A stretch of DNA of 42,840 bases. Origin: Hymenobacter lapidiphilus (GTDB lineage: Bacteria > Bacteroidota > Bacteroidia > Cytophagales > Hymenobacteraceae). Of the stretch, positions 36,626-42,840 are shown piece after piece; positions within the stretch are counted from its first letter, which is position 1, and the number at the start of each line of letters is the position of its first letter. The DNA lies in NCBI RefSeq assembly GCF_003417065.2, contig NZ_QVLT01000035.1, positions 1 to 42,840 on the forward strand, written 5' to 3'. Both the position numbers and the translations under genes were made by a program. Below the pieces are notes generated by a model. It saw only the letters and a program-made list of their open reading frames with translations. It was not told the origin of the DNA and did not search any database.

Positions 36626-37465
36626 ATGGCCACAATTACCGCCGCTGACGTAAATAAGCTCCGCACCATGACTGGTGCCGGCATGATGGATTGCAAGAAA
36701 GCCCTCGTAGAGGCTGAAGGCGACTTCGAAGTTGCCCGCGACCTGCTCCGCAAGCAGGGCCAGAAAATTGCCGACAAGCGCGCCGAGAACGAAACGTCGG
36801 AAGGCGTGGTGCTGGCCGCCGTAAGCGAGGATGGCACCAACGGCAAGCTGGTGTCGCTGGCCTGCGAAACCGAGCCGGTTTCGAAGGTTCCCGATTTCAA
36901 AGACCTGGCCCAGCGCATTCTGGCTACGGCTGTGAAGAGCGATGCTGCCTCGAAGGAGGAGCTGCTGGCTGCCAAGCAGGACGACGGCCGCTCGCTGCAG
37001 GAGCACATCACCGACCTGATGGGCAAAATCGGCGAGAAGCTCGACGTAACGGCTTACGAGAACATCACGGCCGAGAAAGTTGCTTCCTACATTCACTCCG
37101 ACAACAAGAAGGGTGTGCTCGTGGCCATGAAGAACGTAGGCGGTGCCGACGTTGCTACCGTGGGCCGCGACGTAGCCATGCAGATTGTTGCCATGAAGCC
37201 CGTCGCCCTCGACAAGGACGGCGTGGATGCCGCTACCATCGAGCGCGAAATCGAGATTGGCAAAGAGCAGGCGCGCGCCGATGGCAAGCCCGAGGCGATG
37301 CTAGAGAAGATTGCCCAGGGCAAACTCAACAAGTTCTACAAGGAGAACACCCTGCTCAACCAGGAGTTCGTGAAGGATAACTCGATGACCATCGCCCAGC
37401 TGCTCGACAAGACGAGCAAGGGCCTGACGATTTCCGACTTCAAGCGCGTAGCCATTGTAGGCTAG
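36626..37465 (+). CDS. tsf: Elongation factor Ts
   Basis: A 279-residue EF-Ts, which recharges EF-Tu by exchanging GDP for GTP. The N-terminal TITAADVNKLRTMTGAGMMDCKKALVEAEGDFEVA is the UBA-like EF-Tu-binding module. The core contains VSLACETEPVSKVPDF with the exchange-active residues, then VAMQIVAMKPVALDKD and a coiled-coil-like helix pair. The start at ATG 36626 follows the repeat-rich leader. It is separated from rpsB by 206 bases, wider than usual. Confidence 0.98.
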   Translation: MATITAADVNKLRTMTGAGMMDCKKALVEAEGDFEVARDLLRKQGQKIADKRAENETSEGVVLAAVSEDGTNGKLVSLACETEPVSKVPDFKDLAQRILATAVKSDAASKEELLAAKQDDGRSLQEHITDLMGKIGEKLDVTAYENITAEKVASYIHSDNKKGVLVAMKNVGGADVATVGRDVAMQIVAMKPVALDKDGVDAATIEREIEIGKEQARADGKPEAMLEKIAQGKLNKFYKENTLLNQEFVKDNSMTIAQLLDKTSKGLTISDFKRVAIVG

Positions 37466-37521
37466 GTTTGTTTGAGCCGTTAGCTGACAGCTTTTAGCCG
37501 TTAGCTTTCCGTTCAGGATTT

Positions 37522-37561
37522 AAAAAGGCCCCGCTGGCAATTCGCCGGCGGGGCCTTTTTT
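37522..37561. terminator. Bidirectional intrinsic terminator
   Basis: AAAAAGGCCCCGC...GGC pairs with GCC...GCGGGGCCTTTTT around an AATTC loop, with A- and T-runs on both sides. It ends tsf and the convergent DUF3089 gene. Confidence 0.94.
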
Positions 37562-37585
37562 GACTTTAGGCGTCGTCCTGAACGG

Positions 37586-38629
37586 CTACTTCGCCCGCTC
37601 CTGCCAAGCCCGTACCCGCGCCACCGCGTTCTGGCGGATGTTGGCGTAGAACAGGCCATAGTCGGAAATGTGGAAGGAGTGCCAGAGCTGGGGTTGGCCG
37701 GGCAGCAGAAAGCGCGGGTAGCCCAAGGGCTTGGCCGGATGCACCCACAGCAGGCCCTGGTGTATTTTGGCATCGACTACGCCCACATCGAGCCGGTTGA
37801 AATCCTGCCCTACCCCACCGAGGTTGAGGCGGGCGGGCGCGGCCAGCGTGTCGAGCGTCCAGGTGAGCGGGTTGACGGCCACGCCGTTTTCGAAGGGCGG
37901 GTAGGCGTTGCCCCAGGCTACGGTGTTCCAGGCCACGTAGCAGCCGGTTTGAGTCGAGTCAGCGCAGGGCCGCAGGGTCTGGTACTCGTCGGTTTTTACT
38001 TTGAAGCCGATGAGGTAGGCCGCCACCAGTTTCCGGCGCAGCTGGGGGTCGGTGTCGAAGAACTCGTGTAGCAGCCGGGTAGCGTGCACGGTGCCCTGGC
38101 TATGGCCGGCAATAATGATGGGGCGGCCCTGGTTGTAGTTGGCGAGGTAGTACTGGAAGGCCAATTTTACGTCGGAATACGCCAAGTCCAGCGCTTTCTG
38201 GCCGTTGGTGCTCTGGTCATCCACGAAAAAGCTGTATAGCGTGGCCTGGCGGTAGCGGGGCGCGTACACCCGGGCCGCCGCGTTGAAGGCCGAGGCTTGG
38301 TTCCGAATTACATCGTCATCGGTGAACTGATTGAGCCGGTCGTTGGCGAGGCTGGCGTTCCACTGCTTGCGCCAGTAGTAAGTGGTAGGGTGCACGTAAA
38401 ACACGTCGGCCGCGGCGGTGGCCTGCCGGTCTTTGAAGGGCGTGTTGCGCGGCACCGCATCGGCCGAGTCGCGGCGGGTGGGCAGGGCGGCCCAGCTGGC
38501 CTCCTGGGCGTAATCGGGCGCGATGGGGTTCTCGTACTGACCGAAATCCTTGCTCGGCTTGATGACTTTCAGGCAGGAGCCGAGGCCAAGCAGCACAACG
38601 GCGGATAGCAGAACGGGACGGATATGCAT
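37586..38629 (-). CDS. DUF3089 alpha/beta hydrolase-like lipoprotein
   Basis: A 347-residue exported protein. Its N-terminus MHIRPVLLSAVVLLGLGSC is a lipoprotein signal with Cys19. The mature part matches DUF3089: FYVHPTTYYWRKQWNA near residues 75-90, the nucleophile elbow IIAGHSQGTVHATRLL, and a late motif near FLLPGQPQLWHSFHISDYGLFYANI that supplies the likely catalytic His. The family has an alpha/beta-hydrolase fold and probably acts in the envelope; no substrate is known. Start: the ATG at 38629 gives the lipobox; the upstream frame to 38764 is an unlikely extension. It lies behind two unknown envelope genes on the same strand. Confidence 0.88.
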   Translation of the reverse strand: MHIRPVLLSAVVLLGLGSCLKVIKPSKDFGQYENPIAPDYAQEASWAALPTRRDSADAVPRNTPFKDRQATAAADVFYVHPTTYYWRKQWNASLANDRLNQFTDDDVIRNQASAFNAAARVYAPRYRQATLYSFFVDDQSTNGQKALDLAYSDVKLAFQYYLANYNQGRPIIIAGHSQGTVHATRLLHEFFDTDPQLRRKLVAAYLIGFKVKTDEYQTLRPCADSTQTGCYVAWNTVAWGNAYPPFENGVAVNPLTWTLDTLAAPARLNLGGVGQDFNRLDVGVVDAKIHQGLLWVHPAKPLGYPRFLLPGQPQLWHSFHISDYGLFYANIRQNAVARVRAWQERAK

Positions 38630-38696
38630 AGCGGGATTGGGAGGTGTCAACCGGCGTAGTGAGACGGTGTCATGCTTCCTCAGGCGAGTCGAAATC

Positions 38697-39836
38697 TTAC
38701 TCTTCAAAGTTGTTCTCCAGCAGCTTTTCCTGCCGCAGGTACACGATTTTAAAGTCCTTATCAAACCGTACTCGTAGCTGGGCGGCGGTTTGCTGGCGCT
38801 TCTGCAGCGACTGGCGGAAGGCGGTACCGTTTTCCACGTAGGTGACCACCCGCGAACCGTCGGCTACCGGAGGGCTCACCTGCAGCGTGCCGGGCCGGAT
38901 GCTGCTCTGGCCCTCCAGGAACTCGGGAAAGTGACTTCTGGCCAGCTCGGCATTGATGGCGGCCGGAGTCGTGTTCTGCATCAGATAAAACCGTTCAATC
39001 TGGGGCGCGAAGTAAGCCGCGGCCGTGAAGGGCGCCGCCTGCAAATCGGCGTAATAGCGCTGCAGAATCGTTTCTACGCGGGCCTTGGCAGCGCTGGCCG
39101 ACAGCCCGACCGAAGCATCTGCGGCGGCGGGCGCGGCCGGAACCGGGCTGGCAGTGGGCGCAACAGGCGCTTCGGTCGCAGCCGTATCGGCGGGTGTCGG
39201 GGCTACAACAGGCGGGACCACAGGCGCCACCCGAATAGTTTCGGGGGCGGCAACGGGCGGCAGCTCAATCTGCTCAGTCTGAGGCCCGATTTCCGGGGCC
39301 ACCGCCACCGAATCGGCAGTGGTGCGGGAGGTGCTGGTGAGGCGCTCCGAGTCGCGGCCGTCCGTGAGCAGATATGCCACCAGGGCCAGCAGGGCCAGAA
39401 TGGCGGCTACCACCACAATCGTCATCAGTGGGCTTTTGCGCGGGGCGGTGTAGGCATCTTCCTCCACATATTCCTGCTCGGCGCCACTGTTGGGCCCGGC
39501 TGCCGGGAAGTGGGTAACCGGCGGCAGCATGGGCATCATTTCTACCGGAGCCACGGTGGTCGGCTCTGGCCAAACCGGTGGAGCGGGCGGCGGCGGCGTC
39601 TCGGGTACCACGCCGGGCACAATGGCAACAGAAGGTTCCGGCTCGGTGGGCGCGGGTTCCGGCAATTCGGGGCTACGGAACTCCGGCGCGGCGGCTTCGG
39701 GCGCAACGTCCGGAGTAGCCGGCGCAAATACCAGCTTCTGCTTCAGCGTCTGAAACTCGTCGGGCGTGATGGTGCCGGCGTCAAGCCATTCCTTGAGTTG
39801 GCGAAGCGTATCGAGGGGCGAGGGATCTTTCTCCAT
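38697..39836 (-). CDS. SHOCT-like membrane protein with Pro/Ala-rich linkers
   Basis: A 379-residue protein of unknown function. Residues ~10-35 (LRQLKEWLDAGTITPDEFQTLKQKL) form a SHOCT-like short C-terminal-type motif, here N-terminal. A Pro/Glu/Ala-rich linker follows, then one membrane helix at about 136-157 (TIVVVAAILALLALVAYLL), a second Pro/Ala linker and a C-terminal domain (~275-379). The topology suggests a cytoplasmic SHOCT and an outer C-terminal domain. The C-terminal domain has a YYADLQAAPF...FYLMQNTTPAAINAEL stretch reminiscent of small periplasmic folds. It lies 23 bases after the upstream coiled-coil protein. Start: the ATG at 39836; a TTG at 39851 is less likely. Confidence 0.75.
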   Translation of the reverse strand: MEKDPSPLDTLRQLKEWLDAGTITPDEFQTLKQKLVFAPATPDVAPEAAAPEFRSPELPEPAPTEPEPSVAIVPGVVPETPPPPAPPVWPEPTTVAPVEMMPMLPPVTHFPAAGPNSGAEQEYVEEDAYTAPRKSPLMTIVVVAAILALLALVAYLLTDGRDSERLTSTSRTTADSVAVAPEIGPQTEQIELPPVAAPETIRVAPVVPPVVAPTPADTAATEAPVAPTASPVPAAPAAADASVGLSASAAKARVETILQRYYADLQAAPFTAAAYFAPQIERFYLMQNTTPAAINAELARSHFPEFLEGQSSIRPGTLQVSPPVADGSRVVTYVENGTAFRQSLQKRQQTAAQLRVRFDKDFKIVYLRQEKLLENNFEE

Positions 39837-39859
39837 AGGGAAGCGCGACAAAAACGGCG

Positions 39860-40570
39860 TTACGGACGGTCGAGATTGAGCAATCGGGTCCGATTGCGTT
39901 CCAGCTGGGCCTGGCGTAGCTCCAGCAGCCGGGCATTATCGAGCAGCTTTACCGAATCGTCAGCCGATTTGAGCTTGTTTTCGGCGTTCTGCTGATGCAG
40001 CTGCTCAATACGAGCGAGGTTGGATTTGGTGTTGCCGGCCAGATTTGCCCGGCTGCGCTCCAGCTTTTCCTTGTCTTTGGTGGCAGCGGCCAAGGCCTTT
40101 TCGGCTTCATTCACTCCGTCGCGGATGGCCTGCAGGCGGGCAGCCGTAGCAAAGCGTTGCACAATATCCCGCATAGGTCCGAACTCGCGGCCCGACGCTG
40201 CCAAAAACGTATCGGGGCCAGTAGCAGCCCACACCGATAGTTCGGCCACCGTATCGGATGGGGCCGTTATCGTCGAATACAGGTCGACAAATTGGTTGGT
40301 AGTGCTGGAAATCAGCACCTGGCTGGCCGTTAGGTAGTCGCTTTTGCCCACCCTCAGCACGCCGTTGCCTTTCAGCTTGATTTTATAGTTGTCTTTGAGC
40401 CAGCGCTGCCAATAGTCACGGGTCCAGTCGGCGGTAGCTTCCACCTGCACCTGCACAGCATCACGCGACCTTTTTTCGAAGCTCACGCTACCCACGCGGG
40501 CCTCGTACAACTGGCCCTGGGCCGTAGCAGCAGCCAACAGCAGCACCAGAAATGGCAATAGCGCTTTCAT
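39860..40570 (-). CDS. Secreted protein with C-terminal coiled coil
   Basis: A 236-residue exported protein of unknown function. Its signal peptide ends near ATAQGQ. About residues 22-130 are a beta-rich segment (SVSFEKRSRDAVQVQVEATADW, YKIKLKGNGVLRVGKSD). The C-terminal half is a long charged coiled coil (AEKALAAATKDKEKLERSRANL ... ELRQAQLERNRTRLLN). It is followed after 23 bases by the SHOCT membrane protein, so the two may act together at the envelope. Start: the ATG at 40570 (MKALLPFLVLLL) rather than the 40630 extension. No named family is recognised. Confidence 0.75.
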   Translation of the reverse strand: MKALLPFLVLLLAAATAQGQLYEARVGSVSFEKRSRDAVQVQVEATADWTRDYWQRWLKDNYKIKLKGNGVLRVGKSDYLTASQVLISSTTNQFVDLYSTITAPSDTVAELSVWAATGPDTFLAASGREFGPMRDIVQRFATAARLQAIRDGVNEAEKALAAATKDKEKLERSRANLAGNTKSNLARIEQLHQQNAENKLKSADDSVKLLDNARLLELRQAQLERNRTRLLNLDRP

Positions 40571-40716
40571 CGGAAGGAAAGTTAAGACAGAAATGAGGCC
40601 AGCATGTGCGTTGTATGGGCCGAACTGCATGAGCTATTGAGTGAAACGGGTGGCTCCGATACATTCCGCACGTTATCCGCCTTACGCTCACATGGCCCAC
40701 ATCAGTTGCCTCTGGG

Positions 40717-40962
40717 TTAGATATCGTGGCGGTCGAAGGCGGCCTGCAGGTCGGTTTGCATGGCGGCGAAGCGGGCCACGGCAGCCTGCACAAATTCGTT
40801 GTCGAGTAGCCGGTGGATGTCCTCCTCGCCGGTCAGGTCCAGCTCGCTCACCTTGTAGGTCTGCTCAAACGAGCCCTTTTCAAGCTTGATGAGGTACTTA
40901 CCATTCCAGCTGAAGAGCGTGATTTTGGCGTGCGGATTGGGGATGATGGCGAGCTGGCGCAT
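40717..40962 (-). CDS. Small conserved hypothetical protein
   Basis: An 81-residue cytoplasmic protein. It opens MRQLAIIPNPHAKITLFSWNGKYLIKLEKGSFEQTYKV, then a SELDLTGEEDIHRLLDNEFV helix and an acidic/aromatic end. A very similar small family (strand 'KITLFSWNxKYLIKLE' plus helix) is familiar from Bacteroidota genomes, but has no known function. It is intact, and a TATCTTCG box lies 29 bases upstream. Confidence 0.8.
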   Translation of the reverse strand: MRQLAIIPNPHAKITLFSWNGKYLIKLEKGSFEQTYKVSELDLTGEEDIHRLLDNEFVQAAVARFAAMQTDLQAAFDRHDI

Positions 40963-40990
40963 AAGTAACGGGCAACGAAGCAGAACGGGG

Positions 40991-40998
40991 CGAAGATA
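40991..40998 (-). promoter_or_regulatory. Probable -7 element TATCTTCG
   Basis: One mismatch from TAnnTTTG on the minus strand (plus reads CGAAGATA), upstream of the 81-residue gene at 40717-40962. Confidence 0.4.
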
Positions 40999-41137
40999 CG
41001 CAGTCCGGGCCGCCCCCTGCCCGAAACGCCGAAAGCCCCTGCTGCCAGCATGGGCAACAAGGACTTTCAGTTCAAAAGGAAATCAGGATTTACCAGCCCA
41101 AACTGTTTGGTTCTCCTCTCAATGACAACGCCTTTAC

Positions 41138-42130
41138 CTACAGTTTCACGATAACGTACAACGATGCTGCGGAAATCACCACCCACAGCAGCACGCCGAG
41201 CGCAAACGGCCGCAGTCCGACGGCCTTAATAGTTTTAAACGACAGGCCCGCGCCGATGAAGAACAGCGTTACCACCAGTCCCAGGCGCGCCAGCTGCACC
41301 AGCCAGGGGCCCACGGCGTGGGTAGCGGGCACGTAGGTATTGAGCAGCATGGCCCCGATGAAGCCCAGAATAAACCAGGGCAACTTCACCTTCACATCTT
41401 TCTGCTTGAAAAAATACGCCGTGCCCAGCGCCACCGGAATAATCCAGAGGGCCCGCGCCAGCTTCACGGTAGTGGCCACACCCAGCGCCTCGGAGCCGTA
41501 CGCCGCCGCCGCGCCCACCACCGACGAGGTATCGTGGATGGCAATGGCGCACCACAGGCCGAATTGCTGCTGCGACATGGCCAGCGCGTGCCCGATGGGC
41601 GGAAAGGCGAACAGCGCCACCGCATTTAGCACGAACACCGTGCCCAGCGCCACCGACATTTCCTCATCCTTGGCCCCCACTACCGGCCCCACCGCCGCAA
41701 TGGCCGAGCCTCCACAAATGGCGGTGCCACAGGAAATAAGGTGGGTAAGCACCCGGCCCAGCTTCAGCCAGCGGCCCGCAAAGTAGCCCAGTACCAGCGT
41801 GCCAAAAATGGAGACGATGGTGAACAGGATGCCTTCGCGGCCGGCCTGCACTGCGGCGTGGGCGTTCAGGCCGAAGCCCAGCCCGATAACCGAGAACTGC
41901 AACAGCTTGGCCGTGTATTTTTTGGTAAAGACCGGGAAGGGGTTGCCCAGCGTTTGGGCCAGCACCAGGCCCAGCGCCAACGCCACCGGCGGCGAGGCCC
42001 AGGGCGTGAGGCAAAAAGCCAGCAACAGCCCGAATACCACTTTCGGCAGCAAGCCGGCATGAGGCCCAGGGCCAGCCGAGCCTGATGCAGGAACTGCCGT
42101 TTCGGGCTTGGCAGGCAGGACTTGGGGCAT
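41138..42130 (-). CDS. yeiH: YeiH family putative sulfate exporter
   Basis: A 330-residue inner-membrane protein of the UPF0324/YeiH family. About ten hydrophobic segments are visible. Conserved blocks include LGLVLAQTLGNPFP, the FSVIGLGFGLNAHAAV repeat, LISCGTAICGGSAIAA, the AIHDTSSVVGAAAAYG motif and the final VTLFFIGAGLSFKTIKAVGLRPF. It is predicted to export sulfate or a related anion on the basis of family annotation; no transport has been shown. A LysR-type gene lies upstream on the same strand. Start: the ATG at 42130; a GTG at 42151 would precede the likely transcription start. Confidence 0.92.
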   Translation of the reverse strand: MPQVLPAKPETAVPASGSAGPGPHAGLLPKVVFGLLLAFCLTPWASPPVALALGLVLAQTLGNPFPVFTKKYTAKLLQFSVIGLGFGLNAHAAVQAGREGILFTIVSIFGTLVLGYFAGRWLKLGRVLTHLISCGTAICGGSAIAAVGPVVGAKDEEMSVALGTVFVLNAVALFAFPPIGHALAMSQQQFGLWCAIAIHDTSSVVGAAAAYGSEALGVATTVKLARALWIIPVALGTAYFFKQKDVKVKLPWFILGFIGAMLLNTYVPATHAVGPWLVQLARLGLVVTLFFIGAGLSFKTIKAVGLRPFALGVLLWVVISAASLYVIVKL

Positions 42131-42156
42131 AATTGGGGCGGGTTGATACACCTCTG

Positions 42157-42164
42157 CAAAGGTA
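42157..42164 (-). promoter_or_regulatory. -7 promoter element TACCTTTG (yeiH)
   Basis: An exact TAnnTTTG match on the minus strand (plus reads CAAAGGTA), 26 bases before the ATG at 42130. Confidence 0.6.
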
Positions 42165-42249
42165 CGTTTACCCCTCCCCGTTCGATAATCTAAAATAGTT
42201 ATAGAGTATAACCTCTGGTTATAACGAATGCATGAAACGGCCTGTCATG

Positions 42250-42713
42250 CTACCCATATTGCTGCCGGGCGTAGCGCCAGAACAACTCGGCGGGACGGCT
42301 TAACGGCTGGCCCTGCACCCACAGCGCCTCGAACTGCCGGGGCAGGCACAGGCTGGCTATCGGTACCAGTTCCAGCCGGCCGGCGGCCAACTCCCGCGTC
42401 AGGGCCCGGCGCGATACGAAGCCCAGGGCTTCGGGGGCGGCTTCGAGGTAGGTTTTAATGGCCTCGGTGTTGTCGAAGTAGAAGGCCACGCGCAGGTCGG
42501 CGAGCCGGATGTTCTGCTCACGCAGGGCGAATTCGAGCACTTCGAGGGTGCCGGAACCCCGCTCGCGCAGCACCAGCGGGTGAGCCAAAGCCTCGGCCAG
42601 TGGCAGCGGCGCGGGCGGCGGCCCGGCGGGCGTGGCCCGGCGCACGGCTACCAGCTCGTCGGCCAGCAGCGGCTCGTAGTGCAGGTCGCGGCTCTTGGCG
42701 CGGCCCTCCACGA
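42250..42713 (-). CDS. LysR-type regulator, C-terminal part (partial, upstream frame disturbed)
   Basis: About 154 residues of a LysR substrate-binding domain are present. A FVEGRAKSRDLHYEPLLADELVAVRR segment, HPLVLRERGSGTLEVLEFALRE and DNTEAIKTYLEAAPEALGFVSRRAL are the family's second lobe hallmarks. The N-terminal helix-turn-helix and first lobe are outside the window. Upstream of 42713 the reading frame is broken by a 139-base tandem duplication. Regulators of this type often control sulfur-related or YeiH genes, and yeiH follows on the same strand. The start codon is not visible. Confidence 0.8.
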
Positions 42714-42840
42714 AGCGGGTGAGCCAAAGCCTCGGCCAGTGGCAGCGGCGCGGGCGGCGGCCCGGCGGGCGTGGCCCGGCGCACGGCTACCAGCTCGTCG
42801 GCCAGCAGCGGCTCGTAGTGCAGGTCGCGGCTCTTGGCGC
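42575..42840. repeat. 139-bp tandem duplication at the window edge
   Basis: Positions 42575-42713 recur, as far as I can compare, base for base from 42714 to the window end (127 bases seen). The unit is not a multiple of three, so the LysR gene is thrown out of frame at the junction. The duplication stops at the window edge. Confidence 0.9.

Noticed and set aside
42228..42458. A short plus-strand gene at the right end
   Set aside because: It overlaps the LysR coding sequence on the other strand and has Arg/Gly/Thr-rich noise composition.
1..42840. A defence or secretion island, or other exciting new gene system
   Set aside because: I read both strands for nucleases, toxins, phage or cas-like genes and found none. 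Apart from the transposase end and the palindromes, the window is chromosomal in composition and content.

Overview
The window looks like a chromosomal segment, possibly a whole draft contig, from a GC-rich member of the Bacteroidota. A Hymenobacter-like Cytophagales bacterium fits best. The evidence is several TAnnTTTG promoter elements (the -7 motif typical of Bacteroidota), few clear Shine-Dalgarno sites, a TonB receptor with a carboxypeptidase-regulatory-like N-terminus, and DUF4268, DUF3108 and DUF3089 proteins. Most of it is ordinary housekeeping and accessory chromosome. I see no prophage, CRISPR array, tRNA or rRNA.

Layout. 1-2.7 kb: the end of an IS transposase, an unknown protein, a stand-alone HIRAN protein, a DUF4268 protein and a small secreted protein. 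2.8-6 kb: a glutaryl-CoA-type dehydrogenase diverging from an amino-acid permease. 6.1-8.8 kb: a TonB-dependent receptor with a TPP riboswitch. 9-12.5 kb: a GNAT, an aldose-1-epimerase-like protein, a NadR-type kinase, PnuC and a rhodanese. 12.5-15.1 kb: helicase HrpB with a frameshift. 15.2-17.7 kb: an SDR oxidoreductase and guaB. 17.9-20.8 kb: an RsbU/RsbV/RsbW-type partner-switching operon with no sigma factor. 21-26.6 kb: two periplasmic parvulin chaperones (one with an OmpA-like domain), a MoxR ATPase and an unknown protein. 27-31.2 kb: a GNAT, an outer-membrane barrel protein, recA and a DUF3108 protein. 31.5-34.5 kb: a two-component system whose response regulator is frameshifted, and an RluA pseudouridine synthase. 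34.7-37.5 kb: rplM-rpsI-rpsB-tsf. 37.6-42.8 kb: a DUF3089 hydrolase, two envelope proteins of unknown function, a small conserved protein, a YeiH-type transporter and the end of a LysR regulator.

The most striking non-coding feature is a dispersed family of six long palindromes built on GTCATTC(A/T)GAGCG...GAAGAATCTC. They sit only downstream of genes. A second family of AGTTAGAAGTCAGGAGCTAG-like inverted repeats occupies other gaps. The left edge lies inside an IS gene and the right edge inside a 139-bp tandem duplication, and two genes carry single-base losses at GGCCC. These facts suggest a draft contig with possible sequence errors.

The genes with the best mechanistic story are the riboswitch-controlled receptor (predicted thiamine uptake), the PnuC/NadR salvage pair, the phosphatase/antagonist/kinase signalling operon, and the envelope-folding cluster.
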